Part shown: piece by piece, positions 7,381 through 15,248 of the stretch
How positions within the stretch are numbered: position 1 is the stretch's first letter
How the letters are laid out: every line of letters starts with the position of its first letter
Origin: Microbacterium ureisolvens
GTDB taxonomy: Bacteria; Actinomycetota; Actinomycetes; Actinomycetales; Microbacteriaceae
NCBI RefSeq assembly: GCF_019511645.1
Contig: NZ_JAEUAX010000019.1
Location: forward strand, 1-34,674
Direction of reading: 5' to 3'
DNA: 34,674 bases
Notes under the pieces: model-generated
Told to the model about the DNA's origin: nothing
Seen by the model: only the letters and a program-made list of their open reading frames with translations
Databases searched by the model: none
Translations under genes and position numbers: made by a program

Positions 7381-9059
7381 GTGCGGGCGTCCTCGGGCGG
7401 ATCGCGTAGAGCTCTGTCTGTATTCTCGCGGGGCTGTGGCTGTGCCGATCCACCCGGCTGGCACGGGTTCATTCCCGACGACCCTGCCCAGGCGGCGTTT
7501 CACTCGGGAAGTTGGGCGGCCGTCTTCTCGGCCGTGGCGATCGCGCGAACTCGACGGCGCCGCACGGCCGTCGATTCGGCCGCGATGCACATGGGCACGG
7601 GCAAGCAGCTGCGCTCACTGTCGGCGGCAGGTGCCCGTCAGACCGCCCAGCGGCTCGGAGTGCGGAACTGGGTACGGGTGCTCATCGGCATCACGGTCGC
7701 AGGCCGCCAAAAGATCTACGCCTCCCCGGAGGACATGATCACGCTCATCGCCGGCCCACGTGTCGGCAAGTCGACCGTGTACGTCATCCCCGCCATCGCC
7801 GACGCTCCCGGCGCCGTCCTCACCACCAGGAACATACGCGACGTGCTCGACGCGACCCGACAGCTCCGCGCCACCAAGGGGCGGGTGTGGGCCTTCGACC
7901 CGCAGAGCATCGCGCTCGAGCAGCCCACCTGGTAGTGGAACCCGCTCAGCTACGTCACCGGCGATGTGAAGGCCGCGAAGCTCGCAGCGCATTTCGCGTC
8001 CGGCTCCCGTGCGGGCGACAGTCGCGGGGATGCGTACTTCGACGACGCGGGCCAGGACCTTCTCGCAGGCTTCTTCCTCGCCGCGGCTCTCGAGAACCGG
8101 ACGATCACGCAGGCGTCTACCTGGACCACCACCCCGGGCGACGACGAGCCGGTGCGCATCCTTCGGCGCCATGGCTACGACCAGATGGCCGATGCGGTGT
8201 CGGGACAGGTCAACGGCGAGTCCCGCCGCCGCGACAGCGTGTATCGCACGGCCGTCCAGATGGCGTCGTGCTTGAAGGTTCGCGCGATCGCCGAGTGGGT
8301 GACCCCGCACGGCGGCGCCCAGGATCCGCGGCCGCAGTTCGACCCGCACGCGTTCGTGCGCAGCACGGACACGCTGTACAGCTTCTCCAAGGAGGGGCGC
8401 GCCACCGCCGGGCCGCTGGTCACGGCACTCACCGCGGCGGCCGTGGAAGCTGCCGAAGAGTACGCCACCACGCAACCTGGAGGCCGGCTGCAGACGCCCC
8501 TGCTGGGCGTCCTGGATGAGGCGGCGAACGTCTGTCGCTGGCACGATCTCCCCGACCTGTACAGCCATTACGGCTCCCGCGGGATCGTGCTGATGACGAT
8601 CCTGCAGTCCTGGTCGCAAGGCGTGCAGGTGTGGGGCCGCGACGGAATGCGGAAGATGTGGAGCGCGTCGAACGTCGCCGTCTACGGCGGGGGAGTGAAG
8701 GAGCCGGAGTTCCTGGGCGAGCTGTCGCAGATGATCGGCGACTACGACCGCCGCACCACGTCGACCAGCGTCGGCCGCGGCTCCCGATCCACCTCGCACG
8801 GGACCCAGCGTGAGCGGACCTTGGACGTCGCCGACCTGGGCGCGCTGCCTCGCGGCCGCGCCGTGGTGTTCGCCTCGGCGCACCGGCCACCCTTGTCGAA
8901 ACGGTGCCGTGGATGAGCGGCCCGCATGCGGCCGAGCTGCGCGCCTCGATCGCCGCACACGATCCGTCCCACGCGGTTGTGGCTCCGGCGGCATCATCGC
9001 CGGTCGTTGCCTCCGAGAGCCTGACCGTCGAGTCCGCGCGAGCGGAGGCGGAAGCGTGA
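7381..9059 (+). pseudogene. VirD4/TraG-type type IV coupling protein, broken
   Basis: Coupling proteins deliver relaxase-bound DNA to the conjugation channel. The frame encodes recognisable family sequence: MHMGTGKQL, Walker A GPRVGKST (about 7750-7780), VWAFDPQ, then WNPLSYVTGDVKAAKLAAHF, DAYFDDAGQDLL, the Walker-B-like region LLGVLDEAANVC and LPRGRAVVFAS. Two lesions are visible. A TAG at 7933-7935 falls in the Trp run that precedes NPLSYV (PTW-stop-WNPL), consistent with TGG to TAG. A one-base loss near 8878-8880 shifts the C-terminus: the expected continuation (APATLVETVPWMSGPHAAEL...) is in another frame and ends at TGA 9057-9059. The usual N-terminal membrane helices are not evident, so the 5' end may also be missing. 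Without readthrough it cannot make a working protein. Confidence 0.88.
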
Positions 9060-9074
9060 GTGATTCCTCCTCGT

Positions 9075-9265
9075 CGCAGGTGTTCCCAGGACCGCCACAA
9101 TCCTTCAAAACGCGCGACGGCCTCGGGGTGTCGCCACCAGTCCCCTGCCCAGCGGTAGCGTGCGTTGCCGCCGCCGACGGGGCGGGTGTACATGTAGCGG
9201 AGGTACTCGCGCACGGGCGAACGGCCCGTCGGGACTCAGCAGGATCGTCATGTGGTGGTCCGCGT
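9075..9265 (-). pseudogene. Scrambled DUF4913-like remnants (inverted)
   Basis: On the minus strand one frame reads VREYLRYMYTRPVGGGNARY, then RWAGDWWRHPEAVARFEGLW and RSWEHLR (about 9217-9077), which looks like the core of DUF4913 proteins carried by actinobacterial conjugative elements. Slightly upstream, in another minus frame, ADHHMTILLSPDGPFAR (about 9263-9221) looks like the C-terminal end of the same family. The order is therefore reversed and the frames differ. There is a stop just upstream of the first piece and no full-length protein. Such genes normally follow the coupling-protein gene on the same strand, whereas here the pieces are inverted. Family assignment is from memory. Confidence 0.5.
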
Positions 9266-9360
9266 GGGCGACCGACGGCTCTGCTTCCGACTAGAAGTTA
9301 CACGCTTTGGTTAGATTTCGTAAGAAGTTCCTTGATGGGACGACTGCCCGGCCACCACAA

Positions 9361-9427
9361 CGTCGGAGATCTCCACCAGGTCGGAGCGGAGGCTCTGAAT
9401 CCTCCGACGAGGCGAGGATCTCCGACG
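9361..9427. repeat. 11-bp inverted repeat enclosing a second GGAGG/CCTCC pair
   Basis: CGTCGGAGATC (9361-9371) is perfectly complementary to GATCTCCGACG (9417-9427), with a nested GGAGG/CCTCC pair between them. It lies in non-coding DNA at the boundary between the element remnants and the graveyard. Role unknown; not followed by a T-run, so it is not a standard terminator. Confidence 0.6.
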
Positions 9428-9430
9428 CTG

Positions 9431-9486
9431 CGGTGCGCGGGTGCGGGTGCGCGGGTGCGCGGGTGCGGGGGTGCGGCGGTGCGCCG
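9431..9486. repeat. GC-only low-complexity tract built on GCGGGTGC
   Basis: About 55 bases made of imperfect copies of GCGCGGGT/GCGGGTGC. It lies immediately beyond the stop of the truncated ROK gene and carries no gene. Confidence 0.75.
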
Positions 9487-9501
9487 GCCCGCCCCGAGGT
9501 G

Positions 9502-9999
9502 TCAGCCGGCGAGGGAGTGGAAGGCCTCGGGCGACAGGGCGTGCTCGATCGCCAGCATCCCGGCCCCGATCACCGCGGCGGTCTCGGCCGCGGCCGACGG
9601 AACGATCGCGAGGTGCTCGGTGGCCAGCGGCATGGATCGCGTGTAGACCACCTCGCGCACGCCCGCGATGAGGTGCTCGCCCACACGTGACATGGAGCCG
9701 CCGACCGCGATGACCGACGGGTTCATGAGGCTGACGCAGGCGGTCATCACCTCGCCGATGTCGCGCCCCGCCTGGCGCACCGCCCGGATCGCGTCGAGGT
9801 TGCCCCGCTGCACCAGCGTGACGACGTCGTCGCCGCTCTCGGCGGCCACCCCCTGCGCCCGCAGCGCGCGCGCGATGGCCGGCCCGGACGCGATGGCTTC
9901 GAGGCATCCCTGGTTGCCGCAATGGCAGGGCACTGACGAGCCCCGGGCGACCCGCACGTGGCCGATGTCGCCGGCGACGCCCTGGGAGCCGCGCTCCGC
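9502..9999 (-). pseudogene. ROK-family protein, C-terminal fragment
   Basis: About 166 residues from a ROK-family sugar kinase or ROK-type repressor. The fragment carries the family zinc motif CHCGNQGCLEAIASG and the typical downstream segments (VVTLVQRG..., LMNPSVIAVGGSMS). Full ROK proteins have about 300 residues for kinases and 380-400 for repressors. Here everything before AERGSQGVAGDIGH is missing: the frame is closed by TAG at 10002-10000, and beyond that point the sequence belongs to a different family. The ATP-binding and catalytic N-terminal lobe is absent, so it cannot be a functional kinase. The C-terminal stop is natural. The remaining part cannot say whether the parent was a kinase or a regulator. 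Confidence 0.8.
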
Positions 10000-10002
10000 C
10001 TA

Positions 10003-10150
10003 GGGCGACAGCGACCTCCAGCTCGAAGTCATGCGGTTCGCTGATGGTCGGGCCGAGGGTGTTGCCGGGGCCGAGATCATTTTCGGATTGGCGAAGTAGA
10101 ACTTCGGAGCCTGGTACACCGGCGCTGGACGCTTCAAGAGTGTTTGCGAG
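10003..10150 (-). pseudogene. Fumarylacetoacetate-hydrolase-like fragment, frameshifted
   Basis: Two neighbouring minus-strand frames together read like part of an FAA-hydrolase-family protein: APKFYFANPKMI (about 10110-10075), then GPGNTLGPTISEPHDFELEV, then AVALGG (about 10072-10006). In the family, a PxFYFxNP..I.GPG segment is followed by a D(F/Y)ELE metal-binding region, which fits. Joining the two needs a one-base correction near 10073-10075. On the 3' side the frame runs straight into the ROK remnant at about 10003, and no complete N-terminus is found. Assignment is by pattern memory, hence moderate confidence. Confidence 0.5.
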
Positions 10151-10454
10151 ACCGCACAACGTCGCCAGTAGAGGGTTCGAGGGGCCGCCGTCATCTCTTC
10201 AGCCCGTGGCACAGCCCGCCTCGATGAGTTGTACGTGGTTCTATGTGATTCCGGCTTGATAGGCGAGCGGCTCCTGCGAGAATCCACCCTCCTGACGAAG
10301 CCGCCGAGGAGCGGCTGCGCGGCGGCCTTCCGGCGGGTGGCCTCAGCGCGCCGCGTTGCGAGTGGAGTCCCGCTCTCGGTAGACGAGGCCGAAGGACTCG
10401 CAGATCGCTTCGGACCGCTTATCCGGTCCGGTCTCGATGAGCGAGATAAGCAAC

Positions 10455-11201
10455 GTGATGATGACCGCCGGGCTCCCCGGCGACCCGCCTGTCCGCTTCG
10501 GCGTCCCGATTGCTGACCTTGCCGCTCCGCTGTACGCCGTCATCGGCACCCTGGCTGCCGTTGTGCAGACGGACCGCACCGGAGTGGGCCAGCACGTGGA
10601 CGTCTCGATGCTCGGCACGCTGACCTCCCTGGTGGCCAGCGAGCCGTTCGACGCGCTCGAGGAAGTGGGCATTCCGCTTCGCACGGGCCAGACCGTGCCG
10701 CGGCTCGCACCGTTCGGTCTGTTCGAAGCGAAGGACGGATGGGTTGCTGTCTGCGCCCCGACCGATGCTTTGGCCAATACGGTGCTCGCTGCTATCGAGC
10801 GCCTGGATCTGGCCGAGGATCCCCGGTTTTCCCGCCGTGACCAGCGCGTCGCCAACGCGGAGGAACTGCACGAGCTCATCGCGGAGTGGACGGCTGGCCG
10901 GACCGTCGAAGAAGCGCTCGTCTCCTTCAAGACTCATGGCGTCCCGGCTGGCCCCGTTCGTAAGACCGCTGACGCCGTGCGCGACCCGCGTGTGCTTGCT
11001 CGTGGTGAAGTCGTACCGCTCGAGCACCCCGTCCACGGCGTGCAGCGAGATGTCTACGGCGCCGGCGTCCCGATCTTGATGTCGGGGAGTGACACCTCGC
11101 TGGACCGGCCTGCGCCGTACCTGGGCGAGCACACCGCGACGGTGCTGAAGAACTTCCTCGGGTATACGCCCGAGGAGATCGCTGAGGTTTCCGGGCGCTG
11201 A
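10455..11201 (+). pseudogene. CaiB/BaiF (family III) CoA-transferase, N-terminally truncated
   Basis: About 249 residues of a class III CoA-transferase, which moves CoA between carboxylic acids. Recognisable parts are the GLPGDPPVRFGVPIADLAAPLYA segment (written here in part) and GQHVDVSMLGTL, then LAPFGLFEAKDGWVAVCAP and HGVPAGPV. Intact members have about 380-420 residues, and the N-terminal 130-150, including the part carrying the catalytic Asp, are missing. No matching N-terminal sequence was found upstream in another frame. The frame can start at ATG 10437 or 10458, but neither restores the domain. It may be expressed as a stub but should not be active. The 3' end at 11201 looks natural. 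Confidence 0.8.
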
Positions 11202-11274
11202 GCGTCTAGTCCCATCGATGCGTGCACTTTCGCGACGAACCTACGCATCTGACAGGCCAAGCGCAAATGTCGGG

Positions 11275-11576
11275 ATGAAGGTCGAGGATGCGCTGCGCGA
11301 CCGCCACGAAGACCGCTTCGACGTCGTCGGGCTGGAGGACAGCCGTCTCCTCGACGCCAACGCACTCAGCGCCCACTACCTCGAGCGGATCCGCGCCATC
11401 GAACTGATCGCGAAGGACGCCGGCCACTCCGTCCCGACGCTCACGCTGTCCTGGGTGCTCCGCAACCCGGCGGTGTGACCTCAGCCGTCATCTGCGCATC
11501 GCGCACGGTGCAAATCGATGAGGCGATCGTGGCCGAGCCGCTCCAGCTCGACGACGCTCTCGCCGCTCGCTGGTGA
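11275..11576 (+). pseudogene. Aldo/keto reductase, C-terminal fragment with frameshift
   Basis: The first frame reads ERIRAIELIAKDAGHSVPTL, then TLSWVLRNPAV, and stops at TGA 11476-11478. The continuation VTSAVICASRTVQIDEAI, then VAEPLQLDDALAARW, lies in the next frame and ends at TGA 11574-11576. Joined, they give the well-known AKR C-terminus (LxWVLRNPAVTSVIxGAS-like). The break is explained by an extra TG at GCGGTGTGACC (11471 onwards), a dinucleotide duplication. The catalytic Asp-Tyr-Lys-His part is absent. It is not a copy of the intact AKR at 33418-34374, because the sequences differ clearly. Confidence 0.75.
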
Positions 11577-12080
11577 CGTACGGCCCGAGCAAGGCGGAAC
11601 GACTTGCCGAGGCGCCCTCGGCGCCTCATTGAGCCTCGTCGGCTTGAGGACCAAGCGTCGTCGGCTCGAGGCCGCGCACCCTGACGTCCCCCTCCACGCC
11701 CTGAACGGGCAACCCTGACCCCGGCGTCCGAGCCCGCCAATCTTCCCGGCCGCTCGCGCACTCCGCGCCCATGGCTCCAAGAGCCAGCGACGGCGTTGCA
11801 GGTCAATCGAGGGTTCTTGCCATGGACATCAGTGATCGAGCTCGGCTGTAGTCGTCGATCGTGGGGGTTCGTCGCCGCCTTCGCCCTGGCGTCATTCATT
11901 GTTCGCGGTGGTCGGCACCCCTGTCCGTCACCGAGGGAGCTCAAGCCTCCACTCATCTCGGCGCGCGGGGGCGGCGAGATCGTCAGCACAATCAAATGGC
12001 GAGTGACGCGTGGCAGGTCGAAACGACGCGGAATGCCCTGCAGCGACGCGCATAGGAAGCCACAGATGATGGAAAGGCTC
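11577..12080. other. About 500 bp without a recognisable gene; one hairpin
   Basis: I find no convincing frame, RNA gene or protein remnant here. The only structure noted is a perfect 8-bp stem, GAGGCGCC-CTC-GGCGCCTC, at 11609-11627, about 33 bases after the AKR remnant's end. It could be that gene's old terminator, but it lacks a T-run. Confidence 0.5.
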
Positions 12081-12124
12081 AAAAAGAAAGAAGGCCGCGT
12101 CCGTTGCCGGCCGGGAACTCGGCC
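12081..12124 (-). terminator. Terminator after the SDR gene
   Basis: On the minus strand, a GC-rich stem (GGCCG...CGGCC, with an inner CCCGGCCGG pairing) is followed by the pyrimidine tail TTCTTTCTTTTT. It stands about 55 bases after the SDR stop. The T-rich tail is unusual in this GC-rich DNA, which supports intrinsic termination. Confidence 0.5.
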
Positions 12125-12178
12125 ACCGCGTCCAGCCTGCATGCACTGGCGGGACCGGACCTGCGATTTCCGCCGCTG

Positions 12179-12955
12179 TCACACCGCGGTGTAGCCGCCA
12201 TCGACGGCGAGGATGGATCCGGTGACGTAGGTCGCTGCGCGCGAGGCGAGGAAGGCGTACGGTGCGGCGATCTCGTCGACGCTTGCGCGCCGGCCCAGTG
12301 GTGTGAAGGTGTTGATTCGAGCGTCTGACTCTGGCGCATCATGAGCGGTGACGCTCTCCATAATGTTGGATACATATCCCGGGGCTACGGCGTTGACCCG
12401 AATACCCACAGGCGCCCATTCCGCTGCAAGCGTGCGTACGAGCTGATTTACGCCGCCCTTGCTGGCGGCATAGGGGGCGAGCGTGGGAATGCCAACACTG
12501 CCGGCGATCGACGAGGTGATAGTAATGGACCCTTGCTGGTCTCGAGCGATCCAGTGCCGCGCTGCGGCCTGCGCGGGAAGAAAGCTCCCGCGCAGATTGA
12601 CGCCGATGACATGGTCCCAGTCGGCGGCGGTATAGTCGACGGCCGGTTTGATGATGTCGATGCCAGCGTTTGCCACAATATGGTCGAGGCGTCCAAGGTG
12701 ATCGACAGCGGCGGAAACCAGCTCTGAGGCGAACCCCTCGTCGGAAACGTCTCCCGCGAGCGCGGCGACAGAATGCTCGCCGAACTCTCCCTTCAGCCTT
12801 GCCGCCGCCGCAGTGGTCTCCTCAACACTGAGCCCATTGATGAGAACGGCCGCCCCTCGCGACAGCAGCGTCCTCGCAATCGCGAACCCGATCCCGCGTG
12901 AGGCTCCGGTTATGACGGTTGACAACCCGTCGAGCGCGAAGATGTCGTCGTTCAT
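12179..12955 (-). CDS. Short-chain dehydrogenase/reductase (SDR)
   Basis: A 258-residue classical SDR. The cofactor motif TGASRGIG is near residues 17-24, NAG near 94-96, and the catalytic Ser in TITSSIAG and Tyr/Lys in YAASK are all present. The C-terminus VTGSILAVDGGYTAV is typical. ATG 12955 was chosen because AGGAGG stands 4 bases before it; a longer frame to 13336 has no family similarity. It is an NAD(P)-dependent alcohol/ketone oxidoreductase of unknown substrate. It is divergent from the dadA-like gene, so it may act in the same pathway, for example on a keto or hydroxy acid. Its own promoter and terminator suggest a single-gene unit. Confidence 0.9.
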   Translation of the reverse strand: MNDDIFALDGLSTVITGASRGIGFAIARTLLSRGAAVLINGLSVEETTAAAARLKGEFGEHSVAALAGDVSDEGFASELVSAAVDHLGRLDHIVANAGIDIIKPAVDYTAADWDHVIGVNLRGSFLPAQAAARHWIARDQQGSITITSSIAGSVGIPTLAPYAASKGGVNQLVRTLAAEWAPVGIRVNAVAPGYVSNIMESVTAHDAPESDARINTFTPLGRRASVDEIAAPYAFLASRAATYVTGSILAVDGGYTAV

Positions 12956-13078
12956 CGTTCCTCCTGTTAGCGGCTGAGTGGTCAGGTCCGGGCAAACACA
13001 CACCGATCGGCGGCAGAGCCCGGAACTGCTCATGATGTCGGGCGACCACAGAACGCGATGTGTCCTGTGTAGCCGAAA

Positions 13079-13107
13079 ACCATATCCGGATTCGTCTATG
13101 CATGCAA
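13079..13107 (-). promoter_or_regulatory. Promoter of the SDR gene with TGCATGCA palindrome at -35
   Basis: On the minus strand TTGCAT (13107-13102), a 17-base spacer and TATGGT (13084-13079) form a good sigma-A promoter, leaving a leader of about 115 bases. The -35 is embedded in TTGCATGCA, an exact match to the -35 region of the GAF/PucR regulator gene at 25124-25132. Confidence 0.55.
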
Positions 13108-13183
13108 TTCTGAATGTAGCGCACGGATCGGCTGCGGCCGCTCCGGGCAGTCTTCTAGTTGGTGAGGCACGGTTGGAGTTCTC

Positions 13184-14443
13184 ATGAAGGTCGTCGTCAT
13201 CGGAGCCGGCGTCATTGGCGTCACTTCCGCGTACTATCTGGCGAAGGATGGCCATGAGGTCACCGTCCTCGACCAGTCCACCGTCATAGGAAACGATGCC
13301 ACTGGCGGCAACGCCGGTCTCATCGCTCCGGGGCATTCCTTCGCGTGGGCATCACCGGCCGCCCCAAAGCTTCTGGTGAGTTCTCTGCTCGGGGAGAAGA
13401 CGTCCATTCGGATGAGGTTCCCTATCGACCGCCAGCTGATGCTGTGGGGCGTGCAGTTCCTGCGCGAGTGCACGCCGGGAAGGGCGAAGCAGAACACCCT
13501 GGTGAAGCTGCGCCTTGCCCAGTACAGCCAGCAGAAGATGGATGAGCTCGCCGAGGCGGAGAGCATCGACTACCAGCAGGCCCGAGGCGGCGCGGTCTAT
13601 CTCTACCGCAGCGCGGAGGAGTTGGCGGCGGGGGCGGCGAAGATGCAGTTCATGCAGGACAACGGGCAGGACATCCGCACCTTGGGGTTCGATGACATCG
13701 TTGATCTGGATCCGGCCTTCGCGCCCGCTCACCGCATAATCGCCGGCGGCCTGTATGCCCCGACGGACGCGGCGGGCAACTCGAAGCTGTTCACCGACAT
13801 CCTGGCTGAGCGATGCCGCGACCTCGGCGTCACATTCGATGTCGGAGTGACGGCGTTGCGCTTCCAGCGCGAACGGTTGCGGGCGGTGTCGCTGAGCACA
13901 AACGTGGGTGACTATCGCGCCGACCAGTTCATCGTCGCCAACGGCATCAATGCGCCGTTCCTCGCTTCCTCGCTCGGGCAGCGCCTTCCGGTCTATCCCG
14001 CGAAAGGTTACTCCCTGACGGCGCCCGTCGCGGACCCTGACAAGGCGCCCTCGGTGCCAGGCGTAGACGAGAAGACACTGGTCGCCTGGTCTCGCATGGG
14101 CGACGAGCTGCGGATGTCGTCCACGGCCGAGTTCGTCGGCTATGACCGTCAGTGGAAGCCCAGCGACTTCTCCAACATCCTCAGCACCGGCAAAGAGATG
14201 TTCCCTGAAGGAGTCCGCTGGGACGAGGCGCGGATGCGGTCCTGCCTGCGCCCGATGACCCCCGACGGCCCTCCCATCATCGGGCGCTCCAGTGTCGAGA
14301 ACGTCTACTACAACACCGGCCACGGACACATGGGTTGGACGATGGCCGTAGGCTCCAGCCTCATGCTGAGGGATCTGCTGCGAGGCCGGACGCCCACCTT
14401 GGAACCGGAGCCCATGCGCGTTCGGTCTTTCACATTCGCCTGA
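13184..14443 (+). CDS. DadA-like FAD-dependent D-amino acid dehydrogenase/oxidase
   Basis: A 419-residue FAD oxidoreductase of the DAO superfamily. It opens with the Rossmann motif VVVIGAGVIGVTSAYYLA (residues 3-20) and an acidic end to the second strand (VTVLD). Near the C-terminus it has RPMTPDGPPIIG and TGHGHMGWTMA, signatures of DadA-type enzymes. These remove hydrogen from D-amino acids or related amines to give imines, which hydrolyse to 2-oxo acids and ammonia. Length is normal (DadA about 420-430). GGAG precedes the ATG. It heads a three-gene unit with a racemase-family gene (9-base gap) and RidA. The substrate cannot be read from the sequence; other DAO members such as hydroxyproline or glycine oxidases remain possible. 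The symbol is withheld for that reason. Confidence 0.87.
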   Translation: MKVVVIGAGVIGVTSAYYLAKDGHEVTVLDQSTVIGNDATGGNAGLIAPGHSFAWASPAAPKLLVSSLLGEKTSIRMRFPIDRQLMLWGVQFLRECTPGRAKQNTLVKLRLAQYSQQKMDELAEAESIDYQQARGGAVYLYRSAEELAAGAAKMQFMQDNGQDIRTLGFDDIVDLDPAFAPAHRIIAGGLYAPTDAAGNSKLFTDILAERCRDLGVTFDVGVTALRFQRERLRAVSLSTNVGDYRADQFIVANGINAPFLASSLGQRLPVYPAKGYSLTAPVADPDKAPSVPGVDEKTLVAWSRMGDELRMSSTAEFVGYDRQWKPSDFSNILSTGKEMFPEGVRWDEARMRSCLRPMTPDGPPIIGRSSVENVYYNTGHGHMGWTMAVGSSLMLRDLLRGRTPTLEPEPMRVRSFTFA

Positions 14444-14452
14444 TTCAGACCT

Positions 14453-15229
14453 ATGAGCATCCCTCAGATCGCCTCAACCACCGCGCCCACACCGCGGGTC
14501 TTCCGCGCACGCACGGGACAGGTGGCCTACGGCTACCAAGTCGGCATGCTGTGCGCCCAGTGGAACATCCCGTTCGTTCCCGGCGACCTCAACAATGCCT
14601 CCACGTTCGACTACCCGATACGGTACGTCGAAGTGGCAGGAGTCTCCGGCGCCGCTGTGCTGCGCGGCGACGGCGCACAGTTCACTTCCCTGATGGTTGA
14701 AGCCGCCCGCCGCCTCGAAGCCGAAGGGGTGCAGGCCATCACCGGAAACTGTGGGTTCATGGCGGTGTACCAGGACGACGTCGCCGCGGCCGTGAACATC
14801 CCGGTGCTCCTGTCGAGCCTCGTCCAGATTCCGATGCTTAGCACGGTGATTGGCCCCAACCGGAAGCTTGGTGTGATGGCAGCGAACTCCGCCGCCATCA
14901 CGCCGGAGATTCTCGCGGCGGCCGGTGTCACCGACATGGACCGTCTCGCGGTACAGGGGCTCCAGGGGTACCCGCACTTCAACGATGTGATCCTCCAGGA
15001 GTCCGGCACTCTCGATCTGGACCGGATGAGCGATGAGGTCGTTTCCGCCGCCCTGCAGCTTCAAAAGGACGAGCCGTCGCTCGGTGCCATCTTGCTGGAA
15101 TGCAGTGATCTTCCTCCGTACGCGGAAGCCGTTCACCGCGCCACGAGCTTGCCGGTGTTCGAGTGGGCGTCCTTCATCGACTATGTCCACCGCGCGATCG
15201 CGCCCCGCACGTTTACCGGCCCGTTCTAA
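14453..15229 (+). CDS. Aspartate/glutamate (hydantoin) racemase-family protein
   Basis: A 258-residue member of the Asp/Glu/hydantoin racemase superfamily, cofactor-independent enzymes that use two cysteines as acid and base. Both are visible: Cys100 in ITGNCGFMA and Cys217 in LLECSDLPPYA. With both present, a racemase or decarboxylase/isomerase role is plausible. It starts 9 bases after the dadA-like gene and is followed by RidA. A racemase feeding a D-amino-acid dehydrogenase would let the cell degrade the L-form; this is the simplest reading of the gene order. The substrate is unknown. The family also includes maleate isomerase and arylmalonate decarboxylase, so the exact reaction should be treated as open. 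Confidence 0.82.
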   Translation: MSIPQIASTTAPTPRVFRARTGQVAYGYQVGMLCAQWNIPFVPGDLNNASTFDYPIRYVEVAGVSGAAVLRGDGAQFTSLMVEAARRLEAEGVQAITGNCGFMAVYQDDVAAAVNIPVLLSSLVQIPMLSTVIGPNRKLGVMAANSAAITPEILAAAGVTDMDRLAVQGLQGYPHFNDVILQESGTLDLDRMSDEVVSAALQLQKDEPSLGAILLECSDLPPYAEAVHRATSLPVFEWASFIDYVHRAIAPRTFTGPF

Positions 15230-15248
15230 CCCCGCGAAGGAGAAAATC

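Noticed and set aside
7615..9108. 497-residue minus-strand frame opposite the coupling-protein pseudogene
   Set aside because: The plus strand shows clear coupling-protein motifs; the minus frame is compositionally biased and unlike any family.
9431..9486. Possible CRISPR-like repeats in the GC tract
   Set aside because: The units are short, contiguous and without spacers; it is simple low-complexity sequence, and no cas gene is present.
10343..10450. Minus-strand peptide ending ICESFGLVYRERDSTRNAAR before the CoA-transferase piece
   Set aside because: It looks protein-like and may be another remnant, but I could not assign it to any family and its upstream part only shadows the CoA-transferase frame.
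11441..12142. 233-residue minus-strand frame in the 11.5-12.1 kb gap
   Set aside because: No family resemblance, no ribosome-binding site, and it crosses the SDR terminator and the AKR remnant.
12956..13336. N-terminal extension of the SDR frame
   Set aside because: It crosses the divergent promoter region and lacks SDR similarity; AGGAGG fixes the start at 12955.
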